A stretch of DNA of 64,000 bases from Lachnospiraceae bacterium (GTDB taxonomy: Bacteria; Bacillota; Clostridia; Lachnospirales; Lachnospiraceae). The notes under the pieces are model-generated. The model saw nothing but the letters and a program-made list of their open reading frames with translations. It did not search any database and was not told the DNA's origin. The DNA lies in assembly GCA_015057425.1 (NCBI GenBank), contig SVEL01000001.1:186001-250000 (forward strand), in the 5' to 3' direction. Below, one piece after another: positions 43,981 to 54,080 of this stretch (position 1 is its first letter; each line of letters begins with the position of its first letter). Both the position numbers and the translations under genes were made by a program.

Positions 43981-44526
43981 TTAGCATATCTCCTTCTCTA
44001 TTTGCTCAAACCGTTTTTTGTTTAAATATTTAGCTACACACCATACAATGAGCATATAACATATGATGGCTGTAAAGCCTCCGGCACTGTCTATAAAAAC
44101 ATCCTTTAAAGACGGTCCTCTGCCCTCCACAAAGTTTTGATGAAACTCATCTGTAAGTGCATAAACAGATACCATTATCTGGGTAACTACAGCAAATATA
44201 CACCACTTTTTTTGCCATATGGCCGTAAAGCATCCATTTTTATAGGCTAAAATGCCTGTAACGACAGAACTCAATATAAGTGTAGCTAACAGCCCGTATT
44301 CGCAAAAATGGGCCGTTTTTCGCACTATCAGGTGTATCGTGTGATAAATCTCCTGTTGTTTTTCTTCCTCGTAGCTTTCATACTCATCAAATAATATATT
44401 AATAACCTTATGGGCTATCTTTCCGCTTAATCCCGCTGACTCTTCTCCTGTCTGGGCAGAAAAAGAAAATATAAATACAGTTAATGCTATGGTAAGTGCG
44501 ACAAATATTCCATTTAGAACTTTCAT
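43981..44526 (-). CDS. VanZ-like family membrane protein
   Basis: This 181-residue protein has four transmembrane segments, the VanZ-like pattern FSFSAQTGEESAGLS, RKTAHFCEYGLLA and ALTDEFHQNFVEGRGPSLKDVFIDSAGG. VanZ relatives influence teicoplanin sensitivity in enterococci, but most members have no known role. Its start overlaps the alarmone synthetase stop by four bases (ATGA), so the two are translationally coupled. Confidence 0.9.
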   Translation of the reverse strand: MKVLNGIFVALTIALTVFIFSFSAQTGEESAGLSGKIAHKVINILFDEYESYEEEKQQEIYHTIHLIVRKTAHFCEYGLLATLILSSVVTGILAYKNGCFTAIWQKKWCIFAVVTQIMVSVYALTDEFHQNFVEGRGPSLKDVFIDSAGGFTAIICYMLIVWCVAKYLNKKRFEQIEKEIC

Positions 44527-45206
44527 GTTTCTCCCTCTATTATATCTCTGGCCTTCTGCATTTTAAGATCAAGTCTGTGACTCAGGTCTGCGCATTCATT
44601 TAACTCATACGCGGTTTTAATAAGCAAATCATCACTAAGCTCCTTTTTGTAACGTAATCTGTGTTCAAGATTTGCCCAAACTTCCATGGCAATAGTTCTG
44701 AGCTGTACTTCTACTTTCATATACTTCTTTTCATCGCATAAAAATATCGGTATCTCAACTATAAGATGAAGACTTCTGTATCCATTTTCCTTAGGATTCT
44801 TTATGTAGTCTTTCATTTCTATAAGCTTAATGTCATCCTGTTGCACAAGGCACTCTGCAAGCATATAAATATCATCAATAAAGCTGCATATAACCCTTAC
44901 GCCTGCCACATCATTTAAGTTCTCTTCAATTGACTCCAGACTGACCGGAAGTTCTCTTCTTTCCAGCTTATCTTTTATGCTTCCAAAAGACTTAAGACGA
45001 GTCTTTATATTTTCTATAGGATTGCGTTCATGTCGTAATGAAAGCTGTTCATTTAAAACCTTAAACTTAGTCTCTATTTCTAACATAGCACAACGATAAT
45101 AAGTCATCAAATGATTGACACTGCTAATCATTTCTCTGATTTCATCCTCTGTTCTGTTAAAAGCAATTTCATCTAACTGTTCCTTAATTGTCTTTTCATT
45201 TTCCAT
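44523..45206 (-). CDS. Small alarmone synthetase, (p)ppGpp synthetase family
   Basis: This 227-residue single-domain RelA/SpoT-type synthetase lacks hydrolase and TGS domains. Motifs are NPIENIKTRLKS, the catalytic region GVRVICSFIDDIYMLAECL, PKENGYRSLHL and VEVQLRTIAMEVWANLEHRLRYKK. It makes (p)ppGpp from ATP and GDP/GTP. It is of the RelQ/YjbM kind by size. It lies between a NUDIX hydrolase gene (15 bases upstream) and the VanZ-like gene (overlap). Confidence 0.92.
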   Translation of the reverse strand: MENEKTIKEQLDEIAFNRTEDEIREMISSVNHLMTYYRCAMLEIETKFKVLNEQLSLRHERNPIENIKTRLKSFGSIKDKLERRELPVSLESIEENLNDVAGVRVICSFIDDIYMLAECLVQQDDIKLIEMKDYIKNPKENGYRSLHLIVEIPIFLCDEKKYMKVEVQLRTIAMEVWANLEHRLRYKKELSDDLLIKTAYELNECADLSHRLDLKMQKARDIIEGET

Positions 45207-45221
45207 CTTTGTAAAACCTTT

Positions 45222-45710
45222 CTATCTTCCGGTAACTTCCTTTACTAATTGCCACGCAATACTGCCTTCTCTAAGTTTATCTAAGGCTTCATCAAACTTA
45301 ACCCACTCTGCTGTTTCAACTTCACCTGAAAGCTTAAAATCAGCTTTTTTTACTTCAGCCTTATATCCAAGCATAAGCATTTCTTTCTTTTCGTATGGAT
45401 AACTTCTGATGTATGTAAGTTTCTCCACATCCTGTCCTATCTCTTCTTTAATCTCCCGTACAGCAGTCTCTTCCGATGATTCCCCAAGCTTCATAATTCC
45501 TGCAATACATACATATTTTACTTCCGAAACGTAGCTTTGTCTGATAAGAGCCACTTCATCAAATTCATTTACCACTGCACATATAATACACGTAGTAAAC
45601 ATATCCCACAAAGGTACTTTGCATTTCTCGCAATATGGTATTAATCCTTCGTCACCTATTTCTTTCTTAATAAGTTTACCACCACAATGTGGGCAATATG
45701 TGAATTTCAT
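45222..45710 (-). CDS. NUDIX hydrolase with N-terminal zinc ribbon
   Basis: This 162-residue protein begins with a four-Cys zinc ribbon (CPHCGG and YCEKCK) followed by a NUDIX domain. The NUDIX box is complete: G-x5-E-x7-REIKEEIGQ in the segment starting GIMKLGESS. It resembles the C-terminal half of NudC-type NADH pyrophosphatases and likely hydrolyses a nucleoside diphosphate derivative. It is the first gene of a three-gene operon with the alarmone synthetase, so a role in nucleotide stress signalling is an inference. Confidence 0.9.
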   Translation of the reverse strand: MKFTYCPHCGGKLIKKEIGDEGLIPYCEKCKVPLWDMFTTCIICAVVNEFDEVALIRQSYVSEVKYVCIAGIMKLGESSEETAVREIKEEIGQDVEKLTYIRSYPYEKKEMLMLGYKAEVKKADFKLSGEVETAEWVKFDEALDKLREGSIAWQLVKEVTGR

Positions 45711-45850
45711 GTATATTTTCCTTGTACAATCCTTGCGGAGTGTATCCCTTTCTGTGTGAATTCGTGTTTGCTTTAATACTTTACCACAATAGAACGTGTT
45801 TGTAAAGGTATAAAACTGGTTTTCGGTATCTCACCTGATAAAATATGTCG

Positions 45851-45890
45851 CCACAGCAAAAGCCGCAGATAAATCTGCGGCTTGCTTTTA
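45851..45890 (-). terminator. Terminator at the end of the type VII secretion operon
   Basis: Read on the minus strand, AAGCCGCAGAT-TT-ATCTGCGGCTT is followed by TTGCTG. The stem begins at the stop codon of the PASTA kinase gene. The T-run is short, so efficiency is uncertain. Confidence 0.7.
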
Positions 45891-48800
45891 TTTCTTTTTA
45901 TACCTATATTGCACTTTTTTTGTAGTACTTGATGTTATGGCTGAACTTGATGTTGTCCATGAATCCGGCCAATATGACGTTCTTGTTGCATATTCATATT
46001 GTGTTTCCCATGCTATAGCCACCTGCCTGGTTGCAACATGGAAATATGGCCATCCATCATAATAATAACAATAATTCCAAGTTCTTGCTGCACCACACGT
46101 ACATGAAGCATTGTGGGTTTGCAGAGTCATTGATGATGCTGTTATTGAATAATCTAACCATGGTGTGTATTTTTCTGTTATACTATATCTATTATACAAG
46201 TAATTTCCATATCTGCAAAAATGATGTACACCTGACCCATAGTTTATATAAAATGCTCCGTACATATACTGTGTCTTCCATGCGGTTTCTATAGTTTTAG
46301 TGTTTCCTGTCAGTTTATACAGCGTTGTTTCTGTCCCCGGTGACGCAGTATATCCTTGAGTTACCCATGATGTATATGCCAAATTTTTATATCGGTATTC
46401 AATAATGTATTTATCACTTGTTACCGAACTTGGTAATGTATCTCCCCAACTGCTCCAACTATTTTCACTCCATTGCGCATACAATGTCTGCTTAGCTGTT
46501 ATGGTAACCGTACTGCTTGATGTCACCTTGGTTCCACCACTTGCACTTGTATACCATCCATTAAATGTGTAACCAGTGCGACTTGGAGTCGGTAAATTAC
46601 CATATGTTCCGGCATATGTAACATTTTTGCTTGCAGTTGTGCAACTACCTCCATTCGCATCAAATGTTATCGTATATGTTTTTGCCGTCCATTGAGCATA
46701 CAAAGTTTGTGCAGAAGTTGTAGTAACTATACTATCAGAAGCAATCTTAGTTCCGCCACTTGTAGAAGTATACCATCCTTTAAACGAATATCCGCTTCTA
46801 TCAGGAGTTGGCAGTGTCCCATAACTCTCTCCCACAGCAACCGATAAACTACTTGTAGAACAATTTCCTCCATTTGCATTGAATGAAATCTTTACATACT
46901 GTTTACCTTTACTGATATTTAGAACTACTGTACTTCCTTCTATAGCACTAATACCTGCCTGTGGTTCTTGTGAAATAACCTTTCCTGCTTCAACTGAATT
47001 GCTATATACTTCAGTATATTGAACAACAAACTTCTGTTTTTCAAGTGTGTCCGCTGCTTCCTTTTTTGTCTTTCCGACTACATTTGAAACTGTATATAAT
47101 GGTTTTCCGCTTGACACATATATGGTTATACTATCACCTTTATATACTTTTATTCCTGAAACAGGACTTTGACTTATAACTTTTCCTTCAGCAACATTAC
47201 TATCCTTTTTATAACTTACTACAACTTCGAGACCCTGACCTATTAATTTACTCTTTGCGTCAGCTTCAGTCATTCCTGTAACATCTGCCAATTCAAAAGC
47301 TTTCGGCCCTGAACAAATGGTCAATGTAACCTCAGCGCCTACCTCGACATCACTCTTTGCTTTGACAGACTGCTTTATAACTGCTCCTTCAGGATATATG
47401 TCACTCTCTTCATAAAGATAATTTTTAACTACTATGCCGACTTTTTCAATTTCCTTGATAGCCGTTTCTTTACTTTTCCCTACAACATCAGGCATTGTTG
47501 CCATTTCTTTACCTAATGACATTGTAAGTTCAATTACCGTATTACTATCTACCTGGGTCCCCTCACTTATATTTTGAGACATAATAATTCCTGCCGCAAC
47601 AGAATCACTATATATTTTATTGACTTTAATGGTTAAGTTCGCTTTCTCAGCCTCTTCCAAGGCTTTTTCATATGACAAGCCTACAAAATTTACAACTTGA
47701 AGACGTATTGTTTCATCCGTTTCTACCGTTTCTTTCCCAAGAGAAACTTTAATGGTTATGGTTTCTCCCACAGCAACATTTTCTCCTGCTTCAATACTTT
47801 GAGAAATAACATCTCCTGCGGCAACATTACTGTATTCTTTTTCTACGGCCACTTCAAATCCTTGATTTTTTAATATTTCTACGGCTTCAGCTTCACTATG
47901 TCCCACAACATTTTCCAAACGTTCCGTCTGTACTCCCATACTTCTGATAACAGTAATTCTCTCCATACTGTTAACTATCAGACCGCCTACAGGACTCTGA
48001 TAAACTATGTGATCTACCGGTATTTCAGTAGAATAAGTAGGTTGTCCAACATGTATTTGAAGTCCTATTTCATCAAGCCTTGCTTTCGCTTCTGAAAGTT
48101 CATCATTAACCACACTCGGCACTCTGACCATACCTGCCGGTATTTCTGTTACTTCTTTCAGATTGTTTTTAAAACCAATAATTCCACTGCCAAATAAAAA
48201 TATAAATATCCCAATAACTGCAAGAGCTGCAGGAACACCCAATTTCACCCAAAGTGGCATTCTAAACAAATCAATTTTTCGTATTCTGCCATTTATGCGT
48301 TTAACTGTTTTACCACATGTAAGCTGTTCAACAAATGTTGCCATATCAGGAGTTCTATCAGTCACCTTGATATTTAAACCATTTAAAATAGCATTTTCTG
48401 TGTTTCGTGATATGTCATTGTCATATTTGACTATTGGTTCGAGAATATCCTTTTTCTTGGTTTCAAAAAATGCTCTTCTCTCCATCGCATCAGGTGGTGT
48501 TTTTCCGGTTATCATTTTATATAAAGTTGCCGCTACTGCATATACGTCTGTGTGTGGTCCCTGAACGCTTCTGCTTCCATACTGTTCTTCCGGGGAATAT
48601 CCCGGTTTAATAATAACTGTAAGGCTTTTACTTTGTGATGATGTTACATATCTTGATGCCCCAAAATCTATAAGTTTAACACTTCCATCCTTCGTTATAA
48701 AAATGTTATCCGGTGCTATATCTCTGTGTATAATCCCTTCTTTATGAACGATTTCTAACGATTTCATAACCGGCAACAACATATCTATTGCTTCCTTATC

Positions 48801-49286
48801 AGGGATTTTTTTCTCTCTTTTAAGTTTTGCCGCTAAAGTCTCACCTTCCAGATATTCCATTACAATATATGCCGTATCGTTTGTTTCAAATGCATCGAAT
48901 ATTTTCACAATACCATCTGTATTGTGACATTTTGCCAGCCTTTTTGCTTCCTCCACAAACTTTGTCATACCCTTTTTATACTGTTCAGATTTACTTCCGC
49001 CATATACCGTAATCCTTGACTGTCCCGGCATTCTTGTGGAAAACTCACTTGGAAGATACTCTTTTATCGCTACTCTTTGTTCAAGTTTAGCATCCCAGCC
49101 AAGATATGTTACTCCAAACCCTCCATATCCGATAACCTTTCCTATAATATATCTATCATAAAGATATGTTCCCGGATCCATATGTATCTCTTGAGCAGCC
49201 TTTTCACCTTCTACATAACCACAATAAGGACACATCCCCAGCGCATCATCATATACAGACATACATCCATAGCATCTTTTACTCAT
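45888..49286 (-). CDS. Ser/Thr kinase with zinc ribbon, six PASTA domains, InlB-type repeats and W/Y-rich tail
   Basis: This 1132-residue protein has, in order: a four-Cys zinc ribbon (C5, C8, C19, C22); a Hanks-type kinase domain (about 40-320) with glycine loop GYGGFG, AIKEY lysine, HRDIAPDN and DFGASR; one transmembrane helix (about 347-368); six PASTA repeats (about 388-790), which in PrkC/PknB bind peptidoglycan fragments or lipid II; two Listeria-Bacteroides (InlB B-type) repeats ([20 protein letters not shown]); and a 230-residue W/Y-rich terminal region I do not recognise. The catalytic-loop lysine of HRDxKPxN is replaced by alanine. It is the last gene of the secretion operon and overlaps the preceding kinase gene by 8 bases. 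Confidence 0.9.
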   Translation of the reverse strand: MSKRCYGCMSVYDDALGMCPYCGYVEGEKAAQEIHMDPGTYLYDRYIIGKVIGYGGFGVTYLGWDAKLEQRVAIKEYLPSEFSTRMPGQSRITVYGGSKSEQYKKGMTKFVEEAKRLAKCHNTDGIVKIFDAFETNDTAYIVMEYLEGETLAAKLKREKKIPDKEAIDMLLPVMKSLEIVHKEGIIHRDIAPDNIFITKDGSVKLIDFGASRYVTSSQSKSLTVIIKPGYSPEEQYGSRSVQGPHTDVYAVAATLYKMITGKTPPDAMERRAFFETKKKDILEPIVKYDNDISRNTENAILNGLNIKVTDRTPDMATFVEQLTCGKTVKRINGRIRKIDLFRMPLWVKLGVPAALAVIGIFIFLFGSGIIGFKNNLKEVTEIPAGMVRVPSVVNDELSEAKARLDEIGLQIHVGQPTYSTEIPVDHIVYQSPVGGLIVNSMERITVIRSMGVQTERLENVVGHSEAEAVEILKNQGFEVAVEKEYSNVAAGDVISQSIEAGENVAVGETITIKVSLGKETVETDETIRLQVVNFVGLSYEKALEEAEKANLTIKVNKIYSDSVAAGIIMSQNISEGTQVDSNTVIELTMSLGKEMATMPDVVGKSKETAIKEIEKVGIVVKNYLYEESDIYPEGAVIKQSVKAKSDVEVGAEVTLTICSGPKAFELADVTGMTEADAKSKLIGQGLEVVVSYKKDSNVAEGKVISQSPVSGIKVYKGDSITIYVSSGKPLYTVSNVVGKTKKEAADTLEKQKFVVQYTEVYSNSVEAGKVISQEPQAGISAIEGSTVVLNISKGKQYVKISFNANGGNCSTSSLSVAVGESYGTLPTPDRSGYSFKGWYTSTSGGTKIASDSIVTTTSAQTLYAQWTAKTYTITFDANGGSCTTASKNVTYAGTYGNLPTPSRTGYTFNGWYTSASGGTKVTSSSTVTITAKQTLYAQWSENSWSSWGDTLPSSVTSDKYIIEYRYKNLAYTSWVTQGYTASPGTETTLYKLTGNTKTIETAWKTQYMYGAFYINYGSGVHHFCRYGNYLYNRYSITEKYTPWLDYSITASSMTLQTHNASCTCGAARTWNYCYYYDGWPYFHVATRQVAIAWETQYEYATRTSYWPDSWTTSSSAITSSTTKKVQYRYKKK

Positions 49287-51261
49287 AAGATATTGCCTCC
49301 TCTACATAATATTTTTCTATTATGTCATATAAACTCTTTAACTGATAATACGTCTCAACTGTATATGTTTTAAAAGATGATTTATTGATAGGAAGTATTC
49401 CATCTCTTATACCGGAACTTCCTTCTGTTCCCATATACCATATGTCTTGTGCTGCAGAGCTTAACATAAATTCCAAAAGCTGGCGCGATGCTCTGTTTTC
49501 ACTGTAACTTCCCTTACCTGCGCTCCATTCATTATCGTATTGACATGCCGTATTAGCAGTACTAACAGCCACAATATTCACTCTACCTGCAAGATTATCA
49601 AGAATATTAAAATAGTCTTTTGTCGATGAAAAATATACCGGTACTGACGCTGAGCTGAATTCATCAATATCATAATCACTTCGTATATTCACCTGAAACG
49701 ACTTGTCTATGATATTATCCGCCTCTTTATTAATAGCAAAAAGGGTTCCTAATTGTTCATAACTGCTCACATATATCTCATCATATTCTATGCTTCCTGT
49801 CCCGGATGTAATTATATACACAGTAGGGAGATTAATTCCCATAGGTACTTTTTTATACGATGAATATACATTCTCATAATCATCTAAAAAATAACAATTA
49901 TCGCCGTTATCACCATTAATGACCGTTCTGAGACTAAGAGTATTATTTAAATATTTTTCATTTATTCCCGTTGACTCAAAAAGGTTTGGCAGAATGCCTG
50001 AATTTATTGCCGCTGCAATCTTATCTTCATATTCACTTTCGGGAATTGCAACTATTTCTATCTTAACTTTTGGATATGCTTTCATAAAGTCTTCTGCTAT
50101 CGTTTCCATAGCAATATACTTTTCAGAATCTTCCTCACCCTTTATCCAAACCGTTAAATCAGCAGATGTAAGTGTTGCATTATACTTCTGTATTCCATAG
50201 ACACCTAAAAGTACCATTGCACCAATGAATACTGTCAAAAGTGCGGCCATTGTTGCAAGAATTCTTTTTATCTTTTTCTTCTTTTTTTCTTTTTTAAGAT
50301 TTGCTACCTTTTTCTCTCCATTTATTGCTTTACTGAACTCGTCTATCGAGTTAAATCTCATATGTTTTTCTACTGCCATTGCTTTCATGACCGCATTACT
50401 TATATTTTCCGGTATTGAATTATCTAACTCATGTGGTGCAATTAGCTCATCATTCACTTTTCTAACACTTGCTTCAGGTGGTCTTACTCCTGTCAGCATA
50501 ACGTACATAGTAGCTCCAAGTGCATACATATCAGTCCATGGACCTTGTTCATTAATGTTATTATATTGTTCAATCGGCGAATATCCTTCTTTTACAACAA
50601 CATCCATAACCTTAACGTTATCATCTGAGAACTCAGCTGTTCCAAAATCAAAAAGGATTATGGAATTATCTTCACATATGTATATATTATCCGGACTTAT
50701 ATCTCTATGTATAATTTTCTGCTTATGAAGATAGCTAAGTGCATCACATATATTATTAATAATGTAAATTGTATTTTGTACGCTTACCTTTTCAAATTTT
50801 TTCATGAATTTATTAAGCGGAATTCCGATAAGTAAATCCATTACCATATATGCAGTGTTATTTTCTTCAAAATATTCATATACATTAATGATATTTTTAT
50901 GTTCCGCAAATCTCACAGTATTTCTTGCCTCGCATAAAAATCTGTCCTTATTATATTCAAATGTCTTTTTATTTCTTCCTGAGACTATTATTACATCTGT
51001 GGTTCCCGGAATTCGATTAACCATACTTCCGGGATAATATTCTTTTATGGCTACCACTCGCTCAAGTTTCATATCCCATGCTTTATATACAATTCCAAAC
51101 CCACCTACACCTGTCACAATACCAATCATATATCTTTCATCCAGTATTACTCCCGGCATTAAATGATATGCCTCAGGCATATATTCACTTATTGCAAAAC
51201 CACAATAAGGACAGATTCCTATATTATCATCATGTTCTTTAAAACAATTTAAACATCTCAT
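49279..51261 (-). CDS. Ser/Thr kinase fused to an extracellular solute-binding-protein domain
   Basis: This 660-residue protein has a four-Cys zinc ribbon (C3, C6, C17, C20), a kinase domain (about 38-310) with [20 protein letters not shown] and FDFGTAEF, a Lys-rich stretch, one transmembrane helix (about 332-354), and an extracytoplasmic region resembling family 1 (SBP_bac_1) solute-binding proteins. The latter shows [30 protein letters not shown]-like opening, PNLFESTG, and a [19 protein letters not shown]-terminal lobe. Such domains bind sugars, peptides or small polymers, so this looks like a ligand-gated receptor kinase. As in its neighbour, the catalytic-loop lysine is replaced, here by serine. 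It lies 13 bases after the FHA gene. Confidence 0.85.
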   Translation of the reverse strand: MRCLNCFKEHDDNIGICPYCGFAISEYMPEAYHLMPGVILDERYMIGIVTGVGGFGIVYKAWDMKLERVVAIKEYYPGSMVNRIPGTTDVIIVSGRNKKTFEYNKDRFLCEARNTVRFAEHKNIINVYEYFEENNTAYMVMDLLIGIPLNKFMKKFEKVSVQNTIYIINNICDALSYLHKQKIIHRDISPDNIYICEDNSIILFDFGTAEFSDDNVKVMDVVVKEGYSPIEQYNNINEQGPWTDMYALGATMYVMLTGVRPPEASVRKVNDELIAPHELDNSIPENISNAVMKAMAVEKHMRFNSIDEFSKAINGEKKVANLKKEKKKKKIKRILATMAALLTVFIGAMVLLGVYGIQKYNATLTSADLTVWIKGEEDSEKYIAMETIAEDFMKAYPKVKIEIVAIPESEYEDKIAAAINSGILPNLFESTGINEKYLNNTLSLRTVINGDNGDNCYFLDDYENVYSSYKKVPMGINLPTVYIITSGTGSIEYDEIYVSSYEQLGTLFAINKEADNIIDKSFQVNIRSDYDIDEFSSASVPVYFSSTKDYFNILDNLAGRVNIVAVSTANTACQYDNEWSAGKGSYSENRASRQLLEFMLSSAAQDIWYMGTEGSSGIRDGILPINKSSFKTYTVETYYQLKSLYDIIEKYYVEEAISYE

Positions 51262-51274
51262 TCTTTATCCACCT

Positions 51275-52183
51275 TTAATTAATATAATCACTCCATTTAA
51301 ACTGGCTTCCGCAAAATGGAACAAATATAAATTCACTATTGCCTAATAAAATTTTATTATATGCTTCTAATTTATCATAACTCATAATAAGAGCACCTTC
51401 TTTATATGTAAGACCTGTACTTTCTCCCTTTTGGATATAAAAATCTAAGTTTTGTGGGTCAAAAGTAATAAATGCATGTTTTTCTCTCGAAACAGATGCT
51501 TCCTTAGAAAGCATAATGTCATTATTAATACTTCTACCAATTGAATTTTGTCCCGGATAAATTTCAAAGCTTTCTCCGATACTTGAACCTTTAATGCACA
51601 CCAACCATCCTACTACCGGAGCTGTATTTTCATTGGCATAAACGCCTACTGTCTTAGGATCTTCAGAATTATTTACTGTATTTACCTTATATGCCGGTTT
51701 CTGAATACTCGTAGCATCACTACTTGTATTTCTAACCATCTGCAATTGCGATGCAAGTCCCTGATTATTTTGTGATGCTGTCGGAACAGTTTCCTTAGGC
51801 GGATCCTGCTGTACTTTCAGTTCTTGTTCCTGTTGTTTTTCTATCTGCTCAGACTTTTTTTCTTCTTCCTTCGTATTTTCAAATGATTCAAATCCAAAAT
51901 ATGGATTTTCTACATCTTTTGCTACCGGTAAAACTTCCTTTTCTTGTGATGCAGGTGGCTGCATCTTTTTTTCTTCCGGTATATCTACCATTTCAGAAAA
52001 TCCCTTTGTGGGATTATCATTTTTTTCTACTTTTCCACCACTTTTTTCCTGACCAAACCAGGAAAAGAAACTATTCTGGCCTTTCTTTTCTTCCGCCGTC
52101 ATTTCAGGTTCCTTACATAACGGACATATACTCGTTATATCACCATCAAAAAAATGTCCGTTTTTGCAATTAGTCTTTCTCAT
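51275..52183 (-). CDS. FHA-domain protein with N-terminal zinc-binding motif
   Basis: This 302-residue soluble protein starts with a zinc-finger-like segment (C6, H10, C20, C23). A long disordered, Lys/Glu/Gln-rich linker follows (about 30-200), and a C-terminal FHA domain (about 205-290) has the phosphothreonine-binding motifs IGRSINNDIML and SVSREKHAF. It should recognise phosphothreonine made by the two adjacent kinases. The linker probably carries phosphosites. It sits between the phosphatase and kinase genes. Confidence 0.88.
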   Translation of the reverse strand: MRKTNCKNGHFFDGDITSICPLCKEPEMTAEEKKGQNSFFSWFGQEKSGGKVEKNDNPTKGFSEMVDIPEEKKMQPPASQEKEVLPVAKDVENPYFGFESFENTKEEEKKSEQIEKQQEQELKVQQDPPKETVPTASQNNQGLASQLQMVRNTSSDATSIQKPAYKVNTVNNSEDPKTVGVYANENTAPVVGWLVCIKGSSIGESFEIYPGQNSIGRSINNDIMLSKEASVSREKHAFITFDPQNLDFYIQKGESTGLTYKEGALIMSYDKLEAYNKILLGNSEFIFVPFCGSQFKWSDYIN

Positions 52184-52203
52184 AACATTATTCTCCTTAA
52201 ATT

Positions 52204-52992
52204 CTATTTTATCTTTACTATAGCAAGGGTAACATTATCGAGTCTTCCCTCACCTTTACGCTTTGTTTTCACAATCAATGCTCTTGCAGCCTCTTTTATA
52301 TCTTTAAAATTCATTAATATGTTTCTAATTTCATCGTCTTCAAGAATTTTAAACAAACCGTCTGTTGTAAGAAGAATTCTATCTTCACTCATAAGCTCAA
52401 ATGGTACCATATTAATATCTATAAGTTCCGGTTCCGGGTGTCCTGCACCTATATAACTCACTAATTGTTCACCGTATACTAATTTACTTTCATATTCTTC
52501 TTCCGTTATTTGTCCGATATTTCTTTGTTTTTCCAATTGCCATTTATACGTATGACTTGTATTTATATTGCATATCTCATCATTTCTTACAATATATATT
52601 CTGCTGTCACCTACAGCCGCCCAGTATAGTTTCTTATCCTTAATATATACGGCCACAACCGTGCTTCCTGCATTCATTCTTGAACCATCATCTGATTTTA
52701 AATCATACACAGCCATATCCGCTTCCGAAACGGCCGCCATAAACTTTACCTGTATCTCATCATCTATTTCAACGGTATCCTTAAAAACTCTTATAAAATT
52801 ATCAGTTGCTATTTTGCTTGCCATACTACCACCTGCATGACCACCCATACCATCACACACAACAATTAATCCGCTGTCGCTTTGCAGAATATAGTCTGAA
52901 CAATCCTGTTGCTCATATCTGTTGCCGATTATAGATTGTATACTGACATTCAATATGCTGTTTTCTTCATATCTCGTATATTCCGCTTCCAT
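52204..52992 (-). CDS. PP2C-family Ser/Thr phosphatase (first of two in transcript order second)
   Basis: This 262-residue PPM/PP2C phosphatase retains the metal-binding motifs: GNRYEQQDCSDY, CDGMGGHAGGSMAS, AAVGDSRIY, TTDGLFK and the terminal DNVTLAI. It has no membrane segment. Together with the PP2C gene 18 bases upstream it should reverse phosphorylation by the operon's kinases. The two phosphatases are clearly different in sequence, so they may have different targets. Confidence 0.92.
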   Translation of the reverse strand: MEAEYTRYEENSILNVSIQSIIGNRYEQQDCSDYILQSDSGLIVVCDGMGGHAGGSMASKIATDNFIRVFKDTVEIDDEIQVKFMAAVSEADMAVYDLKSDDGSRMNAGSTVVAVYIKDKKLYWAAVGDSRIYIVRNDEICNINTSHTYKWQLEKQRNIGQITEEEYESKLVYGEQLVSYIGAGHPEPELIDINMVPFELMSEDRILLTTDGLFKILEDDEIRNILMNFKDIKEAARALIVKTKRKGEGRLDNVTLAIVKIK

Positions 52993-53010
52993 CTTATCAC
53001 CTCAGCTACA

Positions 53011-53736
53011 TCAATCTAAAAATATGGTTATTGCCGAATAGTTATCCATATTTTTTCCAACCCCATTATTTCTTACAATATCAACCATAGCGTCACACCA
53101 TTCCCTTGGCGTTTTACTGCGTTTTAATGTTTTTTCCATATCCTTTTCCGTTATAAGTTCCCAAAAACCATCTGAACACAACAAACAAGCCTGTCTGCAT
53201 TTTCTGTCCATAGGCTCTTCCAACTGATATTTGGGTTCATCCCACTCTATACCTATTACTCTCAACAGCAAACTTCTGTCCGGATGATTCCTTATTTCTT
53301 TTTCTTTAATTTCACCTGTTGCCACAAGCATCTGTGGCACGCTATGATCTAAGGTTCTTCTCTTGTATTTTCCCTTTTCAAATACATACAATCTCGAATC
53401 ACCTACATGTCCTGCATATATCTTGTGTTCATCAAAAGCCACTGCCACAACTGTAGTTTTCATTTCACTGTCCATTTTATTCATATTTTGAAATTGAATA
53501 ACATTTTCCTGTGCAACAGTTATAGCATCTCCAATAAAATTAACCATATCCTGTGCGTGGTCAAAACTCTTTTTAAAGCTCTCCACAACTAATGCTGATG
53601 CTACTTCTCCATATCCATGACCACCCAATCCATCGCAAAGGACAAAGCAACTATATCCTTCTTTTTCCATAGCACCGATAGCATCTTCGTTAATCTCTCG
53701 TCCACCTTTATCAGTGAATAATGCATACTCTATCAT
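53011..53736 (-). CDS. PP2C-family Ser/Thr phosphatase
   Basis: This 241-residue PP2C phosphatase has the motifs TDKGGREINEDA, CDGLGGHGYGEVAS, GHVGDSRLYVF, CSDGFWE and a terminal DNYSAITIFL, so all the main metal-coordinating acids are present. I choose the ATG at 53736, with AGGTG upstream, over earlier in-frame GTG/ATG codons. It begins the signalling half of the operon, 15 bases after the third WXG100 gene. Confidence 0.92.
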   Translation of the reverse strand: MIEYALFTDKGGREINEDAIGAMEKEGYSCFVLCDGLGGHGYGEVASALVVESFKKSFDHAQDMVNFIGDAITVAQENVIQFQNMNKMDSEMKTTVVAVAFDEHKIYAGHVGDSRLYVFEKGKYKRRTLDHSVPQMLVATGEIKEKEIRNHPDRSLLLRVIGIEWDEPKYQLEEPMDRKCRQACLLCSDGFWELITEKDMEKTLKRSKTPREWCDAMVDIVRNNGVGKNMDNYSAITIFLD

Positions 53737-53751
53737 AATCATCACCTATAA

Positions 53752-54060
53752 TTACTTAACACTATTTATTCTGTTTACTGCTGAATTCGCTGCATCTTCA
53801 TAGCTTTGTGCACAATAATTAAGATAGTCTCTGTAACTTCTCAAAACTTTTATTAAATCCATTGTAAATCCTGTGTCTTTAACTACTGCATTATATCTTT
53901 TTTGAAACTTTGTTGCATCTTCACCGCGCCACGCCGCACTTAGTTCGCTTTCATAACCCAACAGCCTTTCTCTTTTTTGTAGCAAACTTGTAATATACGT
54001 ATCTATATCAGCTGCTACATTTCTTATTGCCTGTGTCTCTACATCAATTTTATTGCTCAT
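53752..54060 (-). CDS. WXG100-family protein (third copy)
   Basis: This 102-residue helical-hairpin protein has the turn motif AWRGEDA at about residue 43-49, flanked by two long helices, the ESAT-6/WXG100 fold. It likely is a secretion partner for the protease-fusion protein encoded immediately upstream, or a secreted substrate itself. A GGAGGAAT box precedes the ATG. Its sequence is quite unlike the WXG100 pair next to EsaB. Confidence 0.88.
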   Translation of the reverse strand: MSNKIDVETQAIRNVAADIDTYITSLLQKRERLLGYESELSAAWRGEDATKFQKRYNAVVKDTGFTMDLIKVLRSYRDYLNYCAQSYEDAANSAVNRINSVK

Positions 54061-54080
54061 ATAATTCCTCCATATACAGA

